Assembly: GCA_030374805.1 (NCBI GenBank)
Contig: JARGSG010000191.1
Coordinates: 558,001-622,000, forward strand
Length of the DNA stretch: 64,000 nucleotides
DNA from: Gracilaria gracilis
Lineage: Eukaryota > Rhodophyta > Florideophyceae > Gracilariales > Gracilariaceae
Reading direction: 5' to 3'
Part shown: piece by piece, positions 47,013 through 57,386 of the stretch
How the letters are laid out: each line of letters begins with the position of its first letter
Numbering within the stretch: the first letter of the stretch is position 1
Program-made: the position numbers and the translations under genes
The notes under the pieces: model-generated
Database searches by the model: none
What the model was told of the DNA's origin: nothing
The model's input: only the letters and a program-made list of their open reading frames with translations

Positions 47013-49746
47013 TTAGTAGCCTGTCTCTTCTTTACAATCAATCCCTGTCCCTTCCCTGCGTTCCGCCCGGTGTGCCACCAACCGCCCGAAACTCGCGTCC
47101 TCCGGTCGACAGGCCGCTATGTAACAATCAAGAACTTCACCTATTCTCCGTGTTAGTTTTGCCATAAAGTATTCCTCCCTCACAGCTAGGTATACCTTCT
47201 CCCTCGATGATACCCACAGCTCAACTGTCGCAGTTCTCCCAGAGTTTCCCGACACACACCTCGGATCTCCATCCACAAACCCATCGTTCTCAAACTCCTC
47301 GCCATGCTCCTCCTGTAGCGATTGCCAGGCTACCCCCAGTATTCCTTCAACAGCCCTAGGTAGATACTTCCCATACAAAATAGAGAACAAAAGCTGTCTT
47401 TGCCCTCCCCGTCCCACAACCTCGTTCATAGTTTTCACCACACAGGCAATCCAGGCGTCAAGTCTCGCAAAGTGCATCACTGTCCCAACCACGTACTGCC
47501 GTTTACCGTTACTTTGGCTTTCCACTGCGTATCCCATATACTCCTGCAACACTGCCACCACCATCGCATTCTTGAAGTACATATCTTTACCATCAACCTC
47601 CCATGGTGGCCCAATCGCACGAGACCCGTAATACGCAAGGTCTTCGAACCGGCTCGTTCTCTACGCACACAACTCATTACTCCCGCCCTCCTCCCTTCCC
47701 ATGAGCTTCTCCCGCGCCTCCCCCATCTGCTGCTTTAGCTCTTCCCATAGCTCAGTCCCCTCAGTTGGGTTCGCACCTTTCGCAATCAAATCATATCTAA
47801 GGATGGAGAATAACTTGGCGCGAGCCGCCCGCTTCCGCACCCCAATCACGCCACTTAATGTCTGCTTCATCGGCTGCCTCAGACACTTGTCTGCACTCAC
47901 ATTATCCACACAATCCTGTTTGCTTCCCGCTTCTCGTATCTTCTCCCAAGTATCTCCCAATATTTCCGTCTCCACCACATACTTCAACAGCAATCACTTC
48001 CTCCCTCCGTTGATGACATTTACACCCTCTTCTCATCTGCCACTTGATACAGGCACCGAGTTACCATCTCCTTCTCCCCAACCACAAATATGCTGCCCTC
48101 CCTACTTTCTCCCACCGTCGCAATTCTGTTCTTCTAGCTCCTACCAACGTTCTCCGTGTCAAAACAGAGTTCTGACGCCTTTAACTTCGCATAGTGGAGA
48201 ATCTTATCGTATACAGCCCTTGCAAGTCCGTAAAAACATTCTGGCACCTCCATATCATGCTTTTGACGCCCCTTCACTTCCTTTCCACATACCCTTCGCT
48301 TCGTACCCCGCACAGCTTCCCTCAAACTTTCAATCAACACATTTTGCTGCTTCAGCTCCTCCCTCACCCGTTCCAATTCTTTCTGCGTGAGCTTCAAACT
48401 CACCATCATGGTATAGTGATCCTCCTTCATATTTCCCAGCTTCTCTTTCAACGAATTTACCCTCTCAACCAGTGCAGACCTTGGCAACACGCGTAAGTTC
48501 TCTTCATCTCCTTCTGCTATTCCTGTAGTTCTCATTTCCCTCGCTCCGTTCCTCTCTCCACGATTCCCAGAATCGTCGACTCCTGCTTCATGCACATCGT
48601 CCTCACTCCGAACGGCATTATGCCTCACACGTATTCCCTCAGGCGTTCGTACCGCGGTTTCCACCAAGTTCCTTACAGTTCTATGCCTGTTTCGGACAAC
48701 GACACCTTCTCCTTCGAATACCCTCCCATCCACTGGAATATTGTCTCTCACATTTTCAATCACTGATCCACCACTACTACGTCCTACAACTCTCCCGGGC
48801 AAATTGTCTCGGAGCCCTTCCATCCTCTCCACATTGACGTGGCTCCCCATTACATCGCCCACACGCCCAATTCGCCTCCCAATGTCCTCTGCGTTTCCAT
48901 GCTCCCTCATATGCCTCATACCCCTCAATTCCTCTTCCTCCCGCATCGCAGTATGTCGCGGTCCACCAGTTCCTTCTCTTCCCACCATTCGATTCCTCCT
49001 AACACCAACCACAACCTCCATGCCCTCGTTCCTCGCCTCCTGAACGCCTCCTCCTACTTCTCTTTCGCGACCCCTCCCCTCCCGAACGCCAACCCCAGCC
49101 ACTCTCTCTCCCTCCTTCCCTCGAATACCACGGCTAACTATCCCACTAGTACTTCTTGCTATCGTCCTTCCCTCCCCTCACTGCGACACTCCCTCTCCTT
49201 CTCTATGACATCTCCACACTCTCCTTCTTCTACAACTTGCGTGGAGTCATCGCCACTTCGCCGCCTACCTCTATCCCTACCGCCCCGCGCATCATCCCCC
49301 TGCCTTCCTCCCATCCCTCCCCTGCTTTCCCATCTTTTATTTACGATCTCATGTGGAAGCGGAGTAGCTTGTGTTACCAAAGCACTTACCGTTCGCTCGG
49401 TTCGCTCCGTTTGCTTGCTGCGCTCGGTTCGCTCGGTTCGCTCGGTTCGCTCGGTTCGCCCGGTTTGCTTGGTTCGCTCCAAAGGTCGGCCTCGATCACG
49501 TCTCCCCGTTTTCTTCCTACCTTTCCCACGTAATCTGCTTCGTGAAGGACGCGAACTAAGCCCAATATCACCCTCGCCATTTTCCACATCGCCACTTTGA
49601 GGCGCACGCGTAGTACTACCCAAGCCATCCTCGCTACCCTGACCTACCACCTCTGCACGCGCTAGCTCTTTTGATGCGCGCCCGCTTACTTCCTTCGGAT
49701 TCGCATTCGCATTCGCATTCGCACTTCTCGTTTTACGTTTTCCCAT
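47013..49746 (-). pseudogene. Basic coiled-coil accessory protein of the C-rich element
   Basis: The start ATG at 49746-49744 gives MGKRKTRSANANANAN. This is followed by a run of RTE/RTERTERTE repeats, then a long Arg/Glu/Gly-rich stretch (49.1-48.6 kb), a coiled coil near 48.4-48.3 kb (SLKLTQKELERVREELKQQ), and an alpha-helical C-terminal region in the 47993-47661 and 47582-47013 frames. I recognise no family. Layout (convergent with the transposase; basic N-terminus, coiled coil) resembles the second gene of CACTA elements, which binds subterminal repeats. Frames are broken at about 48.1 and 47.6 kb; some breaks may be introns. Confidence 0.45.
49386..49475. repeat. 9-bp coding repeats (GGTTCGCTC)
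   Basis: About six to eight imperfect tandem copies of GGTTCGCTC. On the minus strand they encode Arg-Thr-Glu/Ser-Glu-Pro type repeats within the basic accessory protein. Confidence 0.7.
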
Positions 49747-50235
49747 ATGGAATCGAAAGACGACGATGCGCCCGGCGGTGCGCTCTAGATGTTGTCGCCG
49801 CTCACCGCTCGAGGTGTTCGCCGCTCGACGTGATCGCAGGTCCCCTGTGAAACGCACACCTCCACTCGACGTGTGGTAGAAATATCGCACCGTTTTAGTA
49901 CTTTTCGGAATCAGTTTCCGAAAATTGGCACGGAAATTTCCCTTCCTGTACGAAACCCCACTGCCAAAAACTGTTACACTTTCACATGATATCAAATGTA
50001 CTCCGTATCTTCTATTCTATGTACTTTAACGTCAACCCACTCCCCCGAATACTATCCCCATTTTGTTCACGTCACTGCATGATAAAAGTGACGACACCCA
50101 CTCACTTGGGGGAGTTCTCGTCCTCCCCTGTGGGACACAAGAGTTAGAGAGAAAGCGTAATAAAATGTACACAATTCGATTTTACACATACTACGGTACA
50201 CCTTTCGGTTCTATACGTCATAAATCAATTGAGCT
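49747..50235. promoter_or_regulatory. Spacer between MTase-SET gene and accessory gene
   Basis: Both neighbours read leftwards, so this holds the 3' end of the MTase-SET gene and the promoter of the accessory gene. No clear TATA box was identified. An inverted CTTGGGGGAG...CTCCCCTGTGGG at about 50105-50142 could form a hairpin. Confidence 0.3.
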
Positions 50236-51908
50236 CTAGTCGACTACTATAGGATTCGAAGACGTACCCCATGTGTACTCCATTCCATAATCTGCAAACA
50301 ACTCTTCTTCCACTTCTACAGCCCGAAGTGCCCGGACGGCAAGCATTCGGTATTCTCTTACTTGAAGTGGAGTTCGCTTAGATCCTGGGGTTCGATTCAC
50401 CGCCACATTGGCCGTTCGTCGCTGCTTCAAGCCATCCTCCACTGCATCCATATCTTTATCCCCCTTCCATATATTTTGGGTCGTTAATTGTTCCACCCAA
50501 CGAAAATGGAGCGGGGACAATCCATACAGGGATTTTAGGTACTTCTCGTCTCCCTTCCGGGAGTTTCCGTAATACCTCGCCTCGCAGACTAATCTCCATC
50601 GCATAAGTTCGAAAACTTGCGGCAGTGGTTCCCAACAAACCTTCCCCATACTTCTTGTGTACCTTCTTCCTCTTCGTTAAGTCATGGTACACTAGAGTTC
50701 CGTAAAAGAAAAGTATCTCTTCGTTCTTCATGAAACGGCGCGTGGTAAACACTCCCACTCCTGCGTCATGGTGACTAATCGACGACTTCTTCAATGCGAC
50801 AACCACACATAGTGGCCTCCAGGGCCAATATCGCGTTCCAAACCAGGAGACCCATCTTCCCTTGCAACGTTTTCGGCCACTCATGCAGCTCTTTGCGCCT
50901 GCCGATCATGGCCATGCCCTCCTCCCCCCACATCGATGCCAGGAAGTCCACAATAAATGGTGGAAACTTCTGATACTGTGGAAAGCCGGATGGAGCCTTC
51001 TATGATCGTGAAGGACGAGCGTTGCACTTGGGAAATAAGTCCATCAAGCGATTCACAGAGTTTTGGCCCTCCTGCGCAATTTGACTGTCTGTCTCATTAT
51101 CGCGCATGCACATCGCGAACTGAACAATAGCCGCGTTCCTAGCATGAACAAAACAGTCAGGGTCTGGCTCACAACCAATAAACTGCCGATGACGTTGTAA
51201 CTCCATGCATGCCATGGCAGTCGAGAAAGTTCCCGCGAACAAGTCCACCACTGTATCACCTGGCTGCGAAAATCTGTTGATCAGCTCCTTCAACAACGCG
51301 CGAGTTTTTTGTTCCGATTTCACCTTTTGCAACATGTAGCCCCCACCCTCCTTCTTTCTTTTCCATTGAAGAGTCTCCCCATTGGACATGGGCGGTTCGT
51401 AGTCAATAACACTGTGGTACCCTGGATACCTCGACTGCCCGTAGTTGAAGTTCTCATAGTTCACCATAGCATACTACTGTGCATATGCGAGGCCACTTCG
51501 AACACCATGTATCGCATACTCTATGGCATGGAACAAGGAGCAGAACCTACGTCCCGGGTTTCGCATGGGGTTGCCTTGCGACCGTATAAAATGAATTGGG
51601 ACCTGGTTCACAACAAACGATCGCCTCGGAACCCCTTGCTCGTCCTTTGCTCCAAGAAGGGAAAGCACCCCCGTCCGATGGTTCACCTGTTTCAATGCAC
51701 AGAAGATACCGAAATGACCCCCCGGACGTAGCAGCCTTGATATAAGCTTTGCCGCCTTCTTCATATGCTCAGCGCTCAGCATATCGTACCAACTTTTCTC
51801 CCGGTTCTTATCGGCTCTTATGTTGTATGGTGGGTCCATAGGAACTAGTTGAACTTTCCCCAATGTAGAGACTCCGTTGTTTCGCGAAGTCTCGTCCGTT
51901 TCCACCAT
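50236..51908 (-). pseudogene. Permuted DNA adenine methyltransferase fused to a SET domain
   Basis: The 51908-51474 frame has VQLVPMDPPYNIRAD, the DPPY motif IV of N6-adenine DNA methyltransferases. A target-recognition-like stretch follows. The 51467-51000 frame has KTRALLKELINRFSQPGD then VVDLFAGTFSTAMACMEL and FIGCEPD, the motif X/I region. The order IV-TRD-I is the beta class of prokaryotic-type enzymes. Reading on (50.98-50.79 kb), an alpha-helical linker leads to a SET domain: AGVGVFTTRRFMKNEEILFFYG (50.77-50.69 kb) and ANVAVNR...EEELFADYGMEY (50.41-50.27 kb), close to the GxGVFA, NH and EEL.DYG motifs. Predicted roles are methylation of adenine in DNA and of lysine in histones. A stop between the first two frames and changes near 51.0 and 50.6 kb interrupt it; introns could account for some. 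Confidence 0.72.
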
Positions 51909-52181
51909 ACCCTCGAACCCGCAATTTTACATTCGAAAGTATATCTCCATCTCCACTTCACAACGTTGGAATGCCATTTTATCGTCCAACGAGGAAATGG
52001 CAGGAGGAGGCTGTATGTCAACGTCGGACGACTGTTCACTAACATCTTCATTCCCACTCTCACCCACTACATCCATTCCAATTCCGCCAGCTCCATCCTC
52101 TCCTTGTTTCCCCTCCGAAGGATTCCCCCTTTCCAACTGCTTATCGTTATCGCCATGAATTTTGATGGCGGGCTCCGGTTT

Positions 52182-53353
52182 CTATATCGGCGTGAGAGGT
52201 ATATCAGGGACCCTGAATGTTTCTTTGATTCTCAAAGAGCTTATTGTCTCCAAGATGGAGGACATAAGCGAGATAGTGAAACAATCAAATCTCGGAGCAA
52301 ACGCTCTTGACGGGTCCCTGTGAAACGTCTTTAGAACGGCCCATCGTCCAGGTTCTGATATTGTGTACAACTGCTCGTTCAGAAAAACATTGTTCAGGTC
52401 AGAAATGAACTCCTTCGCAAGCGTTCGGAGGGCCACATCAATGTCCTCCGGAAGATTCCATGTCCACGGTTGGATCTCGTCTTCCAGAAGAGTTTGCGTG
52501 TTGCTCGGTAGTAAGCGATGGTCATTGTCCTTGTGCGGGAACCCCTCGGAACGCGTTTCAATGGGTTTAAACTGCATGTCATCGTACACGAGCAGTATAA
52601 AAGAGAGAACCATGACCTCCGCGCCAGGGAATCCCAGAAATTGGGAGAAACAATCCTAGGCCTTTTTTACCAGCTGCACACCGAAACCCGCACGCTGATC
52701 TTGGAGATTCTGCGATACTAGCACATTCCTGAAAGGGGTGGAATATCCCTTCTCCCCCTTACGCGTCTTATGGCCCCGAAGGCGCTTTTCCTTAGATAAT
52801 TTTTGAATAAGGAAAAGAAAGAGAACTCTCTGGAAATGTGTAGCGATGCTCGTACCGAAAGGGGAAACTATCCGGCCCACACGCCTGGAGCTATACTCAT
52901 GGACTCGAAGAATTCGGTTAACGTCACACTCTTCGGTATTCCTTGAAAGTCCACCCTGGTATAAGCATTCCAAAAATCCCTTACACGCCTGTCTCTGTCT
53001 CCGTTCATGATGTCAAGCAACTTCGTCGACAGATACAGCTGACGGTACGAACCCTTCCCGCACACAGTCTTGAGCTCATCGTCGCTGCATGGCGGGTGAG
53101 TGGGTCCGAGAAGGGTAGAGAAGTACTTCTTGGCAAACTCTAGGACAGTTAGATTCTTGATGATATATTGAACCAACTCGCTGTGTCCCACTTTTCTGGG
53201 TTCGTCTTCCTCTCACATCGTCTACGCATAGTGATCACAAATGGTAAGACATGCGGTGAGAAGCTCATCCCTAGAACCGAACATTTTTCCAACCTTCATG
53301 TCGGATGTCGGAGATGACGGTGACTTAGACCTGGATGTGGTTGCGGCAGCCAT
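52182..53353 (-). pseudogene. Inverted-arm gene B, left copy; unknown function
   Basis: The ATG at 53353 opens a Ser/Thr/Lys-rich leader (MAAATTSRSKSPSS). After a short gap (53226-53192, possibly an intron) comes the well-conserved block VGHSELVQYIIKNL to DRDRRVRDFWNAY (53191-52950). The trace changes frame at about 52.9 kb and meets a stop at 52658-52656. The same frame then continues from ATG 52613 into unique sequence outside the seen arm (MVLSFILLVYDDMQ...). I recognise no domain. It reads outward from the arm, and the pyrimidine-rich 53.38-53.57 kb looks like its 5' leader. Confidence 0.45.
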
Positions 53354-53833
53354 TTTAAACAATAAAGGGGGGCTTTATTATGAATACGAAAGGAGAACTG
53401 GAGCAGTCGTGAGAAAACAGATGATTGACTTCGGCATCGGACGGCGAGGCCGAACGAACGGAAGCTGACGAGAGACGGCAGCGAACGAGAGATGAGTGCG
53501 GAAGGTATACGGGAGCGGACGGCAGACGGCTGCGGAATTAGCGATGTGAAGGAAAAGTTCAGACGCCAAAACGGTACCAGAACTCTAAAGTAGAGGCGTA
53601 AAAGAGAATTGGGTGATGTTAGGGGGGCTTATGCGGTGATAAACAGTTATAAGAGAAGGCAGGGATGGGAGGGGGGTGCAGTAATTCCTAGATATGGAAG
53701 TATAGGCGAAGTTACAACTTACGGCTATCCGAATAGCGGTCTGTGGTGCAGAGGCGCTCCATCACGGCTCCGATGAAGTGCCTCTCGAGTTCGGTCCGGC
53801 TTCCATGCGCCGTGGGTGAAAAAGTAAAAAAAA
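53354..53833. promoter_or_regulatory. Leader/promoter region of arm gene B and 3' region of gene A
   Basis: On the minus strand, pyrimidine-rich DNA with repeated CCGTTCG/CCGTCTG blocks precedes gene B, with AATAAAG 28 bases before its ATG. A degenerate copy of the arm hairpin (GCGCTCCATCACGGC...) sits at 53736-53805 next to the end of gene A. Confidence 0.4.
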
Positions 53834-54172
53834 TTAATTTCCATCTGGACAGCGGCCCCCTCGCGACTGGCGCTTATTTGTAATGTGACGATGCGTGTAC
53901 TTAAGCACCTTCGCTCTCCTGCCAACTGCCTCGGTAAGCACAACGCTCTGTACCTCCCCGTAACGGTTTCCTGGGATCTCTTCTTCTCCTGTCACAACCA
54001 ATTGATTCTCTCGGTTGTGACAGAAGAAAAGAACATCGCCGGAAACTGTAAAAGGGAGGTGCTCTTTTTGTCCTTGTTCTGTTGCGTGGACGTAGTGGCC
54101 CACAAGGTACGTTCGACAATCTTGTTCGTTTTCTGTGAATCGTACTAACTGGCGTACTCTTCTATTTTCCAT
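53834..54172 (-). CDS. Inverted-arm gene A, left copy; small conserved protein of unknown function
   Basis: A 112-residue frame from ATG 54172 (MENRRVRQLVRFTENEQDC), with VGHYVHATEQGQKEHLP, VSGDVLFFCHNR and a basic tail (KVLKYTHRHITNKRQSRGG). The right-arm copy keeps the same frame over its whole length, with only a few amino-acid differences before the C-terminus. This suggests it is a real gene or a very recent duplication. The sequence looks like a small beta-rich domain with a basic tail. No family recognised. Confidence 0.55.
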   Translation of the reverse strand: MENRRVRQLVRFTENEQDCRTYLVGHYVHATEQGQKEHLPFTVSGDVLFFCHNRENQLVVTGEEEIPGNRYGEVQSVVLTEAVGRRAKVLKYTHRHITNKRQSRGGRCPDGN

Positions 54173-54248
54173 GCTATTGCGTATTCAAGCCAAAGTCGCC
54201 GGACACAGTGTATGCCGCTTCTGCATCTTTGCTTTACTGAGAACATTC

Positions 54249-54468
54249 GGAAGTGGTTGAGCTGGCCGTGATGGTTGAGTACGATTATTTGATTTGTTCA
54301 ACTCATGTAATCGGCTTTGACTCCGAGAGCGAGCTCAATCACTGTCGGACTGTGGTTATTGATTAGACCGACTAGATTAGACGGCGTTAGGTTGAAATAT
54401 CGGAAGTGGTTGAGCTACCGGTGATAGTGGACTATGATTACATGAGTTGTTCAACCCATATAATCGTG
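54249..54468. repeat. Direct repeat in left arm, 153-bp spacing
   Basis: GGAAGTGGTTGAGCT opens two ~65-bp blocks (54249-54313 and 54402-54468). Both contain a TTGTTCAACxCAT stretch and end ATAATCG/GTAATCG. The same pair occurs reversed in the right arm (about 62215-62420). It lies upstream of gene A and may be its control region. Confidence 0.6.
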
Positions 54469-54949
54469 TTTAGCCATTACTGATATTTCAATCACTGAAG
54501 AAGAATAGTCCCCAATATAGTCACTAGAAGAATGTCATGGCCAGTGATGAGTTCTTCTTCTCCGACAACCACATAATGCTCGCGGTTGTCGCAAAGAGGG
54601 TATTCATTATCGGTCACGACCTTTGGCGCTATAGAAAAACTACATCATATAAGGTTAGAGATGGTAGTCGGTAGAACTACCTCCTTCGATTTGATAGGAT
54701 GTAAAGTTTCTGATATAGCGCATATTCTGCCATATCGATGTGATGTATTATTTATTTTGTTTTATACATGACCAATAAGCTGCGAACTACTCCTATTCTA
54801 AACTGTTCTCCGTGCTTATGAAGAGCAATTTTTATTGCTTTCCAATAAACTCACAAAATGAAGGCCATATGGCTTGACGCCCTTACGTCCTCCCATCATT
54901 ATAAGAAGATGCAGGGCTTTCAATATTCATAAAGCAAGCATAAGTGAAA

Positions 54950-55465
54950 ACCGTCGTCGACAGCGGTCCAAGGTGTCGTCCAGCTTTATCAGCTACGGCG
55001 CGTGGAAGCGGTCCGGGGTGGAGTGGCCCTTCATAAGGGCACTGATAAAGCACTACCCCACCCCGGACCGCTGTCCGAAAAATTAAAATTTTTTCGCCTG
55101 GACAGCGGTTCGAAGTGTCGCCCAGCTTCATCGGCCACGGTGCGTGGACAGCGGTTCGAGGTGTCGTCCTGGTTCATCAGCCACGGCGCGTGGACAGAGG
55201 TCCGGGGTGGAGTGGCGCTTCATCACGGCACTGATGAAGCGCTACTCCACCCCGGACCGCTTTCCGACAAATTAAAATTTTTTCGCGTGGAGAGCGGTCC
55301 GGGATGTCGTCCAACTTCTCCCGCCACAGCACGTAGACAGCCGTCCGAGGTTTCGTCCAACTTCATCAGCCACTGCGCACGTATAACAGTCCGGGATTGA
55401 GTGGAAATTCATCACGGCACTGATGAAGCGCCACACCACCCCGGACCGCTGTTCATGCAGAAAAT
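54950..55465. repeat. 46-bp repeats and long hairpins, left array (iteron-like)
   Basis: Repeated units read GGACAGCGGTCCGAGG, TGTCGTCCAGCTTCATC, GGCCACGGCGCGT, about 46 bp each. Interspersed are three near-perfect hairpins with stems of about 25-28 bp (CGGTCCGGGGTGGAGTGGCG... closing ...CCACCCCGGACCG) at about 55008-55072, 55196-55263 and 55388-55451. No coding function is seen. Iterated sites plus hairpins are typical of protein-binding arrays such as transposase ends, replication origins or centromere-like sites. Confidence 0.8.
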
Positions 55466-55546
55466 TTAATGGACGCAATTCATTCTTTTTTCTTCAAAAC
55501 TGGGTGCCGTTATTCTATAGCTACACGTAGATAGTAGTTATGGCGA

Positions 55547-55951
55547 TCATGTAACATGTAAAAGTGCGAAAGCCCATTTTTCGGTGACAGTTGTGAGGAT
55601 ATTGGGAGTAGGAGTGGTGACGCCATCTTGCGGAGGTGCAGCGAGAGTGGGTACAGCGATCTCCGGTCCTCCTCCTCCATCTCCATCCCCATCACCTCCG
55701 CCGCTTCCTCCATCCCCATTGAAAACCATCTGACTCACACAACCCCCCTCAGTGCCCCCTCCCTCCCACGGTTGCGTCTCTGGCACTTCCGTCCTATGCA
55801 GCAGAGCTATTAGCTCCTCGTCATCAACGTATCCATTTTCCATCCCGAGAAAAGACGGCATCCGGCGATAAACGACTTGAACAGGCCTGAGCGACTTACC
55901 ACAACCCTCGTCCTTGCCACCCCTGATCACAGCCGTTACACTGGCGGCCAC
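55547..55951 (-). pseudogene. Inverted fragment of the ketopantoate-reductase-like gene
   Basis: On the minus strand 55665-55571 encodes EIAVPTLAAPPQDGVTTPTP and TVTEKWAFAL. This is about 80% identical in DNA to part of the plus-strand gene at 56685-56780 (VPMLAVPPQDGVTPLNP, TVTGKLAFAL). The fragment abuts the inner edge of the left arm. The upstream part of the frame (55951-55670) is glycine-rich and not related. It is a remnant of a second, oppositely oriented copy. Confidence 0.65.
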
Positions 55952-56359
55952 ACACCTCTCTACCCTGCAAGCCTATTTGTATCGCAATTTTCTATACCTC
56001 AATTTCCCGCCATTCCCCAAAAACTCCATTTCTCCGAGATATTTCCATATTTTCGTTTTTCCCTTTCAGTACCATCCCACAAAACCAATCCACAGCGCCC
56101 GTTCCTTAACTCCTTACCATTGCATCTTCCCCTTCATATTTCATTTTGACACATCTCTTTTCATAAACACATCCATCAGTCTTAATCCCTTCATACCCAC
56201 CTACCTCATTCTTTCAACTACTTAGTCATAAAAACTATCTTTTCCTCTGAGACCACTTTATCGATGTATACATCGGCAACGCCATCCTCTACTTAAGCAT
56301 CTCTCCCTTCCTCTCCTGGAGCACAATATATCCTCACAGCATCCAACACATTCGACATA
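55952..56359. other. Spacer upstream of the reductase-like gene
   Basis: C/T- and A/T-rich sequence, presumably its promoter and 5' leader. No recognised motif. Confidence 0.3.
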
Positions 56360-57193
56360 ATGACCTCGCCTTTCTCTTCTCTCCGCTCCTCCCACACCCC
56401 AGCTGTTGTTGTATGCAGAGGCCGCATTGGCTACATGCTTTACGACCACGGGACCCCTCAAGGTACCATTCTTTCACTCCAAAATTTCATAGCCGCACAC
56501 AGCATTCCGCAAGGTCCCATTTTCTTCTGCGGCAGGAGCAACTTGTTTGAAACAGTAATTCGCTCCTGCCCTCCATCTCGCAGACAAGACTTGGTCTTCA
56601 TCCAGAACGGCCACATTCTTCCCATTCTTTCAAAACATGGTCTTCATCACACCAGACGAGCAGTTCTTTACATCGCCGTACCCATGCTCGCTGTACCTCC
56701 ACAGGATGGCGTCACCCCTCTTAATCCCAACGGCCTCACAACTGTCACCGGAAAATTGGCTTTCGCACTAATACATCGCTTCTTCAACGCAGGTCTCACT
56801 TGCAATATCGTTGACAAAGACCCCTTCTCTAAATCTTACTACGGAAAGCTCGTCTGGATCTCTTCATTCAACCTAGTTGGTTCCTCCCACGGCTTCATTA
56901 CCATGCATGACGTGGCCACCCGCTACAATACCATAGTCTCAACGATAATGAAGGAACTACTTGGCACAGTCTCCTCCAACACAGCTATCTCCAACAATAT
57001 CCGCTCCACAGTACAATCCCTCCTCGCCTACGGCAGCACTCTTACCTCCTTCCACGCCTCATTCACTGAGTACGAATTCAGAAATGCTTACTTCTACCTT
57101 TCCTCCAAGGATACCAAGAGAGCGGGCTTGGCTGACCCTGCCCCTTCTCACACCAACTATGTCAATGTCCTTAGAAAAGACATTCTCTTTTAG
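56360..57193 (+). CDS. Ketopantoate-reductase-like NAD(P)-binding protein (cargo gene)
   Basis: A clean 277-residue frame from ATG 56360. GRIGYMLYDHGTPQG resembles the start of a Rossmann fold. PIFFCGRSNLFETVI and RRQDLVFIQNGHI fit the family pattern (PIVVCTRNDDL...RREDLVFIQNG). VPMLAVPPQDGV, TTVTGKLAFALI and KLVWISSFNLVGSSHG follow in the expected order. Members known from algae and plants are soluble dehydrogenase-like proteins of unclear substrate. Residues of the first glycine-rich loop are partly degenerate, so cofactor binding is uncertain. It is convergent with the oxygenase gene. This is the only intact-looking metabolic-type gene in the element. Confidence 0.55.
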   Translation: MTSPFSSLRSSHTPAVVVCRGRIGYMLYDHGTPQGTILSLQNFIAAHSIPQGPIFFCGRSNLFETVIRSCPPSRRQDLVFIQNGHILPILSKHGLHHTRRAVLYIAVPMLAVPPQDGVTPLNPNGLTTVTGKLAFALIHRFFNAGLTCNIVDKDPFSKSYYGKLVWISSFNLVGSSHGFITMHDVATRYNTIVSTIMKELLGTVSSNTAISNNIRSTVQSLLAYGSTLTSFHASFTEYEFRNAYFYLSSKDTKRAGLADPAPSHTNYVNVLRKDILF

Positions 57194-57386
57194 TACCAGT
57201 ACTACTCTGGTCTCATTTTGTAAAAAAGATATCTTCACACAATACTCTCTCTCCTTACCCCACGCCTTGTAACTCATTTTCTTTCTTCAACAATCCTTTT
57301 ATGCTCACATCATTCGTTCATTTCTCAGTACTAGTCAAGTCACCTCACTCTCACACACATAACCCTATACGCCCTACATGTTTTAT

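Larger units (their letters stand above)
52667..55560. repeat. Large inverted repeat, left arm
   Basis: This arm is the reverse complement of 61443-64000, with roughly 90-95% identity by eye. It includes genes A and B and the hairpin/46-bp repeat array. The inner edge is at about 55560 (matching 61443). Position 52667 pairs with the last base of the window, so the outer edge may lie further left. The array is longer in this arm (about 510 versus 180 bp). Confidence 0.9.

Noticed and set aside
48741-49600. Plus-strand Pro/Ser-rich frames opposite the coiled-coil gene
   Set aside because: Antisense shadows; they lack a start context and domain, and the minus strand has a coherent coiled coil.
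43461-50110. CACTA terminal motifs bounding the Plavaka-like element
   Set aside because: CACTAG near 43461 has no matching inverted end in the window; too short to be evidence.
53241-53468. Plus-strand frame with DVGDDGDLDLDVV
   Set aside because: Antisense of the gene B leader; the opposite frame has the better start and is the one followed by the conserved block.
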